Positions 56,610-64,000 of a stretch of 64,000 nt of DNA are shown here, piece after piece (within the stretch, counting starts at the first letter, position 1; every line of letters starts with the position of its first letter). The stretch lies in contig NZ_JTDW01000001.1 in the NCBI RefSeq assembly GCF_000943565.1, positions 372,001 through 436,000 on the forward strand, in the 5' to 3' direction. Below the pieces are notes generated by a model. The model made no database searches, was not told the DNA's origin, and saw only the letters and a list, made by a program, of their open reading frames with translations. This DNA is from Neotamlana sedimentorum. Its GTDB lineage: Bacteria > Bacteroidota > Bacteroidia > Flavobacteriales > Flavobacteriaceae. The position numbers and the translations under genes were made by a program.

Positions 56610-58043
56610 ATGAAATCAATTTTAACATTAATAACATGTTTAACTGCGATACTGGTTAGTATGTCGTGTAAAGCGAAAATTGACAAAATTGAGGAGTCAA
56701 AATTGCCTAATGTTGTTATTATTTTTACCGACGATCAAGGTTATGCCGATTTAAGTTGTTTTGGAGGCAAACATGTGTACACGCCAAATATTGATAAAAT
56801 GGCCTCCGAAGGTGCAAAATTAACTAGTTTTTATGTTGCTGCCCCTTTATGTACACCATCTCGTGCAGCACTTATGACGGGTTGTTACCCGCGACGCATT
56901 AGTATGGAGCCGCCATCTAGTTTGGTTATTGATTTACCTAACGTTCCACAAAATAAGCGGTTTCCTGTGTGTTTAGCAGGCGATGGTAATGGCTTAAACC
57001 CAGATGAAATCACGATAGCCGAAATAGCTAAAGCAGCAGGATATAAAACAGGAATTTTTGGTAAGTGGCATTTAGGCGATCAACCAGAATTTTTGCCAAC
57101 AAAACAAGGGTTCGATGAGTTTTATGGGTTGCCTTATAGTCATGATATTACACCAACACATCGTCGACAAGAATTTTTTAAATTTCCTTCACTTCCTTTT
57201 TTAAATGGTGAAAAGGTGATTGAAATGGATCCTGATGCCGATTATTTAACTAGAAGAATTACAGAGCGAGCGGTAAAGTTTATTAAAGAAAATAAAGATG
57301 AAAATTTCTTTTTGTACGTGCCTCATCCCATGCCTCACGGTCCCGTTGCTGCATCTCAAGAAATTAAAAAGGAATATGCTCAGGTTTTAGAAAATGGCGT
57401 AAATGCTTCTTCAAAAATTTATGAAACAGCAATTTATGAAATTGATTGGTCGGTTGGTCAAATTCTTAATACTTTAAAAACGCTAGGAATCGATGAAAAT
57501 ACGTTGGTTTTGTTTACCAGCGATAATGGAGCTGTAAAAAATAGAAAAAATTCTATGCAACCTTTGTCTGGAGGAAAAGGCAGTACTTTAGAAGGTGGTA
57601 TGCGAATGCCTACTGTTATACGTTGGCCAGAAAAAATTAAACCAGGAATCGAAATTGACGAATTACTAACAACCATGGATATGCTGCCAACTTTTGCCAA
57701 CTTAGTAGGCGTTAGCTTAACTAAAGATCGTAAAATAGATGGTAAAGATATTTTACCGGTGCTTACAGAAGGAGCCAAAAGCCCTCATGAATATTTTTTC
57801 TATTCGCACTGGGGTACTTTGGAAGCTGTTAGATGGAAAGATTGGAAACTTAGAGTTGTTAACGATAAAATCGCTTTGTATAACCTAAAAAATGATATTT
57901 CAGAGCAACATAATATTAAAAATCAATATCCAGAAATAGTAGCCCAACTAAAAGAAGTGATGAAAAATTTTGAAACAGAAATCGATGCAAACGCAAGACC
58001 TGTTGGTCATGTAAATAACCCTAAACCTTTAAGTGTAAATTAA
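56610..58043 (+). CDS. Family S1 sulfatase (second of a similar pair)
   Basis: 477 residues with lipobox-like leader (VSMSCKAK). Motifs are IIFTDDQGYADLSCFGG, AAPLCTPSRAALMTG (Cys about 81, C-T-P-S-R), GKWHLGDQPEFLPTKQGFD and FTSDNGAVKNR. It is a close relative of the sulfatase at 47523-48950, differing mainly in an inserted loop after the active-site helix (EPPSSLVIDLPNVPQNKRF). That loop lies near the substrate pocket, so the two probably remove sulfate from different positions or residues. Confidence 0.93.
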   Translation: MKSILTLITCLTAILVSMSCKAKIDKIEESKLPNVVIIFTDDQGYADLSCFGGKHVYTPNIDKMASEGAKLTSFYVAAPLCTPSRAALMTGCYPRRISMEPPSSLVIDLPNVPQNKRFPVCLAGDGNGLNPDEITIAEIAKAAGYKTGIFGKWHLGDQPEFLPTKQGFDEFYGLPYSHDITPTHRRQEFFKFPSLPFLNGEKVIEMDPDADYLTRRITERAVKFIKENKDENFFLYVPHPMPHGPVAASQEIKKEYAQVLENGVNASSKIYETAIYEIDWSVGQILNTLKTLGIDENTLVLFTSDNGAVKNRKNSMQPLSGGKGSTLEGGMRMPTVIRWPEKIKPGIEIDELLTTMDMLPTFANLVGVSLTKDRKIDGKDILPVLTEGAKSPHEYFFYSHWGTLEAVRWKDWKLRVVNDKIALYNLKNDISEQHNIKNQYPEIVAQLKEVMKNFETEIDANARPVGHVNNPKPLSVN

Positions 58044-58046
58044 ATT

Positions 58047-58997
58047 ATGATGATTGAAATGAAGCAAATTCATTGTTTTTTGTTGTTAGGATGCTTTGTA
58101 GTAGTTCTACATAGTGTGCATTCGCAACATAAAATAAAGCTGCTCAATGTTCAATCAGGAGTGTTTTGGGCTTCTGACAAAGAGAATAAAAAAAAGCTTC
58201 CTATTACAAAAGGTTTAATGGTTGATTTGAATGCAGATTTCGGAATAACCGTCGATAGTAGTAATAGAATTAGTTCATGGGAAAATCAAGTTGTCGAGAA
58301 TGAAATTGATGCCTTTGTTAAACAGGATGAAGGTAGAACTCTTAAAGGCTCTGGTATGCCAAGACTTAAAAAAAACGTTCCAGAATTAAATGGCCATAAT
58401 GCGGTAATTTTTCATCGTCAGGAATTAGTGAATCACAATGAAGATGCTTTCGATCATTTAACAAAAGGCAGCGGATTTACTTGGTTTGCAATAATTTCAA
58501 TTTATGATCAAGTTATCGGGAAACCAGGTGTAAATGCGTTTTTTGGAAATCTAAGAAATACAAACATTGATAAAAAAGGTGAATACGAAGGTGTTTGGGC
58601 TGGAGTAAGTGATGAAAATCAAATTTGGATTGGTGCCAGAAATGCATTAGAAAAAGGCTTGTGGCATAAAAATAGTCCACACGTTTTAGCTCCCGAACCA
58701 TTAAAAAGTGAACAGTATTATTTGATTATTGGTAAAATGGAATCAGGACAAGGAAATGTGCCTTTGGAGCTGTTTATTAATTCAGATAAACCCATAGCAA
58801 GTGCTAAATTTCCTGTGAGTGAAAAAGTAAATCCTTCTAAAATGGTAATAGGGCAAGAACGCGATGCAACTAACTATCCAGGATTCGAATCGTTTGATGG
58901 GGCAATTGCTCGATTTTTGATTTACGACAGACCATTAGCGAATAATGACTTAAATAAAGTAATAAAATATTTAAATAAAACGTATAACATAAAATGA
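58047..58997 (+). CDS. LamG/concanavalin-like secreted protein
   Basis: 316 residues. The leader (CFVVVLHSVHSQ) is a signal peptide; the start could be ATG 58047 or one of the nearby ATGs. From about residue 55 the protein reads as a single concanavalin-like sandwich: GLMVDLNADFGITVDSSNRISSW, NGHNAVIFH, FTWFAIISIYD, LELFINSDKP, and the typical LamG ending FDGAIARFLIYDRPLANNDLNKVIKYLNKTY. Such domains bind carbohydrate or act in uptake of glycans; no catalytic residues are apparent. It overlaps GH116 by four bases (ATGA), so the two are translationally coupled. Confidence 0.72.
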   Translation: MMIEMKQIHCFLLLGCFVVVLHSVHSQHKIKLLNVQSGVFWASDKENKKKLPITKGLMVDLNADFGITVDSSNRISSWENQVVENEIDAFVKQDEGRTLKGSGMPRLKKNVPELNGHNAVIFHRQELVNHNEDAFDHLTKGSGFTWFAIISIYDQVIGKPGVNAFFGNLRNTNIDKKGEYEGVWAGVSDENQIWIGARNALEKGLWHKNSPHVLAPEPLKSEQYYLIIGKMESGQGNVPLELFINSDKPIASAKFPVSEKVNPSKMVIGQERDATNYPGFESFDGAIARFLIYDRPLANNDLNKVIKYLNKTYNIK

Positions 58998-61549
58998 GCA
59001 ATAAAACCCAAATAACAATTTTCTTTACCCTATTTTTATTAGGGGTTGGAGTTATAATAGCTCAGGAAAAAAACGCTTGGCCCGTATTAAAAACTTACAA
59101 CCAAAACCATTCCGACCGAATTGCTATGCCAGTTGGAGGCATTGGTACAGGAACTATTTCTTTAACAGGAAGAGGCGCTTTAGAAGATTGGGAAGTTATG
59201 AGTCGTCCAGCTAAAGGCTTTAATCCGTTGTACACAGGCGTCGAAGTTATAAATCGAGCGCCGTTTTTCTCAATTTATTTAAAAGAAGAAAATAAAGAAG
59301 CCCAAGCTTTACTTTTAGAAGGCCCTATTCCCGTAAAATACGACGAAGGTTTTTACGGTTCTAAAGCTCCTAATCATGGTTTGCCGCGTTTTTCAGAATC
59401 TAAATTTCAAACGGCTTATCCTTTTGGTGAAGTGTTGTTAAGTGACGAAAATTTACCAATTGAAGTTACCGTTGGGGCATTTAATCCGTTAATTCCGGGA
59501 AACACAGAAGACAGTAGTTTGCCAATAGCGATATTAAGTTATAAGGTTAAGAATAGGAGTAGCAAGCCAATTACAATTTCATTAGCAGGAAACATTCCAA
59601 ATTTTATTGGTTACGATGGAAAAGAGGGAAAGCCATACCAAAATATTAATACTTACAAAGAAGAAAATGGAATAAAAGGAATCCATTTTACCGCAGGAGA
59701 AGCGGTTGATAAGGAAAGTTATCAATATGGAACTTTTAGCTTAACAACTGCAAATAAAGGCGATGTGTCTTACAGAACGGCATGGCAAGTTGGAGATTGG
59801 GGTAATAGTACTTTAGAGTTTTGGGACGATTATACCGACGATGGTAACTTAGAGGAACGAAGCTCCCAGCAAAAAAATAACATGGGCTCTTTAGCCGTAA
59901 AAACGACTCTGGCTCCTAACGAAGAAAAAGATATTCGATTTTTTATTACTTGGCATTTCCCAAATCGTCCGGCTTGGAGTAACCAAAAAGCAAATGTGGG
60001 TAATTTTTACGCTACGAAATATATCGATTCATGGGAAGTTGCTGTAAAAAACGTTCATAGAATTCCAAACCTAGAAAAGCAAACAAAAACCTTTGTACAA
60101 GCTTTTATAGGTAGTGATTTTCCAGAAATTGTAAAAGAAGCCGCATTGTTTAATTTGGCGCATTTTAGAACGCAGTTGGCTTTTAAAACCAAATCGGGTT
60201 ATTATTTAGGTTGGGAAGGTATAAAAGATAACGAAGGCAGTGGTACAGGAACCTGTACTCATGTTTGGAACTACGAACAAACCATACCGTTTTTATTTGG
60301 TGATATCGCCAAAAATATGCGCGACGTAGAATTTGGATTTGCTACAGACGAAAACGGAATGATGAGTTATCGCATTCACTTGCCGTTAAAAGAAAAAGCA
60401 ACAAGTTTTGGTTTGGCAGCTGCCGACGGTCAAATGGGAAGTATTATGAAATATTACAGAGAATGGCAACTCTCTGGCGATGATAATTTCCTTAAAAAGA
60501 ACTGGGTAAATGTTAAAAAAGCTATGGAATTCTGTTGGATTCCTAAAGGTTGGGATCCCAATAAAGATGGTGTTATGGAAGGAAGTCAACATAACACTAT
60601 GGATGTAGAGTATTTTGGTCCAAATCCGCAAATGGGCTTATGGTATCTTGGTGCATTGCGAGTAACCGAAGAAATGGCAAACTATTTAGGCGATAAAAAA
60701 TTCGCTAAAACATGTCGTTCATTATACGAAAATGGTTCAAAGTGGATGGATGAAAATTTGTTTAATGGCGAATATTACATCCAAAAAATTGTGCCGCCAA
60801 AACATCTTGATAGTATTGCAAAAGGATTAATTCGTGTAAAAAGAAGACTCGTTCCTAACGACCCGCAATATCAGTTAGGAGAAGGCGTGCTTGTAGACCA
60901 GTTGGTAGGACAGGTAATGGCTCATATTCTCGATTTAGGGTATTTAGTAAATAAAGAAAATATAAAAAAGACAAACGAGTCTATCATAAAATATAACTAC
61001 CGCGAAAACTTAATGAAGCATCCTAATTTTATGCGTTCTTATGCTTACGGAAACGAATCGGCTTTGTTAATGGCCGATTACCCTAAAGCCAGACCTAAGC
61101 AGCCATTTCCTTATTTTACTGAAGTAATGACTGGTTTTGAGCACACAGCGGCTGTAGCGATGATGTATGAAGGACAAACGGAAACAGCTTTAAAAACCAT
61201 ACAAGATATTAGAAATAGATACGACGGAAAAAAACGAAATCCTTTTAACGAAGCAGAATATGGACATCATTATGCTAGAAGTATGATGGCATGGGCCGGT
61301 GTTTTAGCAACTTCAGGATTTCATTATTCTGGAGTTCAAAAATCGATAACTTTTACCTCAAAACCCGGGACTTATTTTTGGAGTAATGGTTACAGTTGGG
61401 GAACCTGTGAAGTTAAAAATGAATTGGCAAAAATTAATGTGCTTCACGGTGCATTAGAGTTAAAAAGTTTTACGCTTCAAGGTGTTGCTAAAAAGAAACT
61501 AAAACAACAAACCATTTCAAAAGGAGAAAATTTAACAGTTAAGTTTTAA
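58994..61549 (+). CDS. GH116 family beta-glycosidase
   Basis: 851 residues with a signal peptide (GVGVIIAQEK). N-terminal beta domain (MPVGGIGTGTISLTGRGALEDWEV) and C-terminal (alpha/alpha)6 barrel are those of GH116. The nucleophile Glu (about 428) lies in THVWNYEQTIPFLF and the acid Asp (about 537) in GSQHNTMDVEYFGPN. GH116 members cleave beta-glucosides, beta-xylosides or N-acetylglucosaminides, so the linkage is beta but the sugar is uncertain. It is coupled to the LamG gene upstream and lies 4 bp before the SGNH gene. Confidence 0.92.
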   Translation: MSNKTQITIFFTLFLLGVGVIIAQEKNAWPVLKTYNQNHSDRIAMPVGGIGTGTISLTGRGALEDWEVMSRPAKGFNPLYTGVEVINRAPFFSIYLKEENKEAQALLLEGPIPVKYDEGFYGSKAPNHGLPRFSESKFQTAYPFGEVLLSDENLPIEVTVGAFNPLIPGNTEDSSLPIAILSYKVKNRSSKPITISLAGNIPNFIGYDGKEGKPYQNINTYKEENGIKGIHFTAGEAVDKESYQYGTFSLTTANKGDVSYRTAWQVGDWGNSTLEFWDDYTDDGNLEERSSQQKNNMGSLAVKTTLAPNEEKDIRFFITWHFPNRPAWSNQKANVGNFYATKYIDSWEVAVKNVHRIPNLEKQTKTFVQAFIGSDFPEIVKEAALFNLAHFRTQLAFKTKSGYYLGWEGIKDNEGSGTGTCTHVWNYEQTIPFLFGDIAKNMRDVEFGFATDENGMMSYRIHLPLKEKATSFGLAAADGQMGSIMKYYREWQLSGDDNFLKKNWVNVKKAMEFCWIPKGWDPNKDGVMEGSQHNTMDVEYFGPNPQMGLWYLGALRVTEEMANYLGDKKFAKTCRSLYENGSKWMDENLFNGEYYIQKIVPPKHLDSIAKGLIRVKRRLVPNDPQYQLGEGVLVDQLVGQVMAHILDLGYLVNKENIKKTNESIIKYNYRENLMKHPNFMRSYAYGNESALLMADYPKARPKQPFPYFTEVMTGFEHTAAVAMMYEGQTETALKTIQDIRNRYDGKKRNPFNEAEYGHHYARSMMAWAGVLATSGFHYSGVQKSITFTSKPGTYFWSNGYSWGTCEVKNELAKINVLHGALELKSFTLQGVAKKKLKQQTISKGENLTVKF

Positions 61550-61553
61550 TGGT

Positions 61554-62210
61554 ATGAAAAGCTTTAAAGTAGTTTTTGTGGTATTGGTTTTAGCGGTTGT
61601 TTCGTTAAGTTTTAAGCAGCCAAAAACTAATGTGTTAATTATTGGAGATTCTATTTCACTGGGTTATACACCTTTTGTTAAGGCTAATTTAATTGATATT
61701 GCTGAGGTGCAGCATAACTCTGGGAATGCAAAACATACAGGTAATGGGTTAAAACATATTAAATCTTGGTTGGCAGCTGGAAACTGGGATATTATACATT
61801 TTAATTGGGGACTTTGGGATTTGTGTTATCGACATCCAGATTCGAAAGAACAAGGGAAAAGAGATAAGAAAAACGGAACGATTACATTCAAGCCAGAGGA
61901 ATATGAAAAAAACCTTGATAGCTTGGTTAAATTCATAAAGCACAATTCTGAGGCAGAGTTAATTTTTGCTACGACAACTTATGTGCCCGAAAACGAAGCT
62001 GGTCGATTTAAAGAAGATGCTTTGATTTATAATGAAATAGCTAAAAAAGTAATGAAAAATAACGGTGTAAAAATCAACGATATTTATGAAGTTTCAAAAA
62101 CCATTCATAAAAATTATGGAAAAGGAAACAACGATGTGCATTACACTAATAAAGGTTATGAATTACTTGGTGAACATATTTCAGACTATATAAAACGAAT
62201 CATAAATTAA
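61554..62210 (+). CDS. SGNH/GDSL hydrolase family protein
   Basis: 218 residues with a hydrophobic leader. Block I is VLIIGDSISLGYTP (nucleophile Ser in GDS), a middle block is HFNWGLWDLCY, and block V is NDVHYTNKGYELLG with the D-x-x-H Asp/His pair. These enzymes hydrolyse ester bonds, often acetyl groups on sugars. The size matches the minimal SGNH fold. It is clustered with sulfatases and GH116, suggesting that the native polysaccharide is acetylated as well as sulfated. Confidence 0.85.
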   Translation: MKSFKVVFVVLVLAVVSLSFKQPKTNVLIIGDSISLGYTPFVKANLIDIAEVQHNSGNAKHTGNGLKHIKSWLAAGNWDIIHFNWGLWDLCYRHPDSKEQGKRDKKNGTITFKPEEYEKNLDSLVKFIKHNSEAELIFATTTYVPENEAGRFKEDALIYNEIAKKVMKNNGVKINDIYEVSKTIHKNYGKGNNDVHYTNKGYELLGEHISDYIKRIIN

Positions 62211-62260
62211 TTAGGTGGAAATCTGATTAATTATAAAAATTATTAAACAAACTCATTAAG

Positions 62261-63808
62261 ATGAAACAACTCATATTTTTCTTATTGTCCATGTCAATAA
62301 TAACAGTACAAGCCCAAAAAGCTGATAAAAGTCCAAATATCATCTATATTTTGGCAGACGATTTAGGCTATGGAGATGTCAAGTGTTTTAATCCGGAAGG
62401 GAAAATTCCAACGCCAAATTTAGACGATATGGCAACTAATGGCATTAAGTTTACCGATGCGCACACTTCGTCGGCAGTTTGTACACCAACGCGATATGGT
62501 ATTTTAACGGGACGTTATAATTGGCGTTCAACATTAAAAAAATCGGTACTAGGTGGGTTTTCTAAGTCGTTAATTAAGCAGGAACGAACCACAGTTGCCG
62601 AAATGTTAAAAGCACAAGGTTACACAACCGCTTTTATTGGTAAATGGCACTTAGGTTGGGATTGGGCTACTAAACAGGGTGCCGATGAAGCTGATAGAAA
62701 TAATTGGAATGCTCAATTGGCGGTGGACTATACTAAGGCTATTAAAAACGGGCCATCAACTCATGGTTTCGATTATTCATTTGGTTTTTGTGGCTCGCTT
62801 GATATGGCTCCTTATGTGTATGTTGAAAACGATATACCTACTATGGTGCCAACTAAAACAACTATTAACGTAGACGAAAAAGGGTTTTGGAGAGAAGGTC
62901 CAACTTCCGATGATTTCGACCATACCAATGTGCTTCAAGATTTAACCAATAAAGCCGTTAGTTATATTAGTAAAGCATCAAAAAACAAGTCACCTTTCTT
63001 TTTGTATTTCCCTTTACCTGCACCACATACACCTATTTTACCAACCACTGAATTTCTTGGGAAGAGTAATACCAATATGTATGGCGATTTTGTAATGCAG
63101 GTAGACGATGTGGTACGACAAATTAGAGATGCGCTTAAAAAACAAGGTATTTCGGAAAATACATTATTGGTTTTTACTAGCGATAATGGTTGCTCTCCAA
63201 GAGCTAATTTCGATGAACTTAAAAAAGTGAAGCACAACCCAAGTTCGGAGTTTAGAGGTGCTAAAGCCGATATTTTTGAAGGCGGACATCGCGTGCCTTT
63301 TATAGTGGAATGGCCAAAAGAAGGCTTAAAGAATACCTATTCTGATAAAACTATTTGTACTACCGATTTCTTCGCTACTTGTGCTGATATTTCTAAATTT
63401 AAATTAAACGATTATGAAGCTGAAGATAGCTTTAGTATGCTACCATTAATCACTGGAGCAAGCGATAAAAATATTCGTGAGTATACTGTTCATCATTCCA
63501 TTAATGGGTCGTTTGCAATTAGAAAAGATAGTTGGAAGCTCATTGTTTGTCCGGGTTCTGGTGGATGGAGCTATCCAAGACCACAGGATATAAAAAGCGA
63601 AGCCCTTGTGTTGCCAGAGATGCAATTATATAATTTGAAAGCCGATAAAGGCGAAACCAATAATTTAATTGGTGCCTTTCCCGAAAAAGCAGCTGTTTTA
63701 AAAGCAGCACTCAAGAAAATTATTTTAGATGGCAGAAGTACCAAAGGTAAAGTTCAAAAAAATGAAGGAATGGATGGCTGGAAACAGATAGAACCTATTA
63801 TTAACTAA
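62261..63808 (+). CDS. Family S1 sulfatase, secreted
   Basis: 515 residues with a signal peptide ending TVQAQ. Motifs: ILADDLGYGDVKCFNPEG, SSAVCTPTRYGILTGRYNWRS (formylglycine Cys about 74 in C-T-P-T-R), GKWHLGWDW and FTSDNGCSPRA. The N-R-Y-N-W-R and long middle insert (FCGSLDMAPYVYVENDIPT) distinguish it from the other four intact sulfatases, which points to a different subfamily. It is the fifth intact sulfatase of the locus and is followed 27 bp later by a lipoprotein gene. Confidence 0.93.
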   Translation: MKQLIFFLLSMSIITVQAQKADKSPNIIYILADDLGYGDVKCFNPEGKIPTPNLDDMATNGIKFTDAHTSSAVCTPTRYGILTGRYNWRSTLKKSVLGGFSKSLIKQERTTVAEMLKAQGYTTAFIGKWHLGWDWATKQGADEADRNNWNAQLAVDYTKAIKNGPSTHGFDYSFGFCGSLDMAPYVYVENDIPTMVPTKTTINVDEKGFWREGPTSDDFDHTNVLQDLTNKAVSYISKASKNKSPFFLYFPLPAPHTPILPTTEFLGKSNTNMYGDFVMQVDDVVRQIRDALKKQGISENTLLVFTSDNGCSPRANFDELKKVKHNPSSEFRGAKADIFEGGHRVPFIVEWPKEGLKNTYSDKTICTTDFFATCADISKFKLNDYEAEDSFSMLPLITGASDKNIREYTVHHSINGSFAIRKDSWKLIVCPGSGGWSYPRPQDIKSEALVLPEMQLYNLKADKGETNNLIGAFPEKAAVLKAALKKIILDGRSTKGKVQKNEGMDGWKQIEPIIN

Positions 63809-63835
63809 GCACGCTTTTAACGAATAAATAATCAG

Positions 63836-64000
63836 ATGAAAAATATAATACTTATTGTTTTAGGCCTATTCTGCTTACTATCTTGTAAGGAGCAAAGCGA
63901 TGCAAAAAAGCAAAATTCAAATTTAGATGTATTTCCCGAAATATTAAATCTATCAGCCTTAAACAAAAAAGGAGTTATAACGGTTGCTAAACAAGAATTA
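63836..64000 (+). CDS. Lipoprotein, cut by the window end
   Basis: Only 55 codons are visible. They encode a lipoprotein leader (VLGLFCLLSCKEQ) followed by SDAKKQNSNLDVFPEIL. It continues the rightward operon. Nothing beyond export as a lipoprotein can be said. Confidence 0.7.
   Translation, partial: MKNIILIVLGLFCLLSCKEQSDAKKQNSNLDVFPEILNLSALNKKGVITVAKQEL

Noticed and set aside
1-64000. CRISPR array, insertion sequence, rRNA operon or phage structural genes
   Set aside because: No regularly spaced repeats, transposase genes, rRNA or phage structural sequence were seen. The only mobile-element signs are the integrase and the attachment site.

Overview
The window is AT-rich and coding-dense. 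It looks like a chromosome segment from a marine, polysaccharide-degrading flavobacterium (Bacteroidota). The evidence is SusC/SusD pairs, a hybrid two-component regulator, a C-terminal type IX secretion sorting domain, TTG/TAnnTTTG-type promoters, weak Shine-Dalgarno sequences and many secreted glycoside hydrolases, polysaccharide lyases and sulfatases. No species is claimed.

Region A (1 to about 24.8 kb) is a carbohydrate-degradation locus in partial decay. It opens with a hybrid two-component sensor cut by the window start. A co-directional run follows: alpha/beta-hydrolase esterase, GH29, GH115 and two GH28 enzymes, then a PhoD-like phosphatase. From 14.6 to 17.7 kb lie gene relics: an unknown ORF, a sulfatase with a one-base frameshift, a GH28 reduced to its two ends, and a GH29 with a deleted middle. 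After these come a T9SS-secreted protein of unknown function, a GH95-like enzyme and an exported chimera carrying half a dihydrofolate-reductase-family domain. The region closes with a tyrosine recombinase broken by one stop codon, three tandem 11-bp repeats and the 3' part of a tRNA-Met gene. Together these look like the right end of an integrated element that would extend leftward over region A.

Region B (about 25.0-37.1 kb) is a compact alginate utilisation locus: PL7 and PL6 lyases, a gluconokinase-like kinase, an NRAMP-fold transporter, SusC/SusD, a FadR-type GntR regulator and an SDR that probably reduces the unsaturated uronate product. Copies of a 10-bp palindrome (TGGnnnnCCA, spaced 13 bp) lie at the promoters of the lyase operon, the susCD operon and the regulator itself, which suggests an autoregulated regulon.

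Region C (about 37.2-64 kb) is a locus for a sulfated polysaccharide. A leftward GntR/sugar-binding regulator plus aldose 1-epimerase faces an ECF sigma factor, a FecR anti-sigma factor, an STN-SusC transducer, SusD and a small lipoprotein. A long run follows of sulfatase, GH97, two sulfatases, GH95, sulfatase, LamG-like protein, GH116, SGNH hydrolase and sulfatase, with a lipoprotein running off the end. An 18-bp near-palindrome (AACTAGn4TACTRGTT type) occurs twice between the regulator and the sigma gene and once before GH97, so the regulator may control both ends of the locus. The mix of five sulfatases with GH95, GH97 and GH116 suggests a sulfated fucose- or galactose-containing glycan, but the exact substrate cannot be read from sequence.
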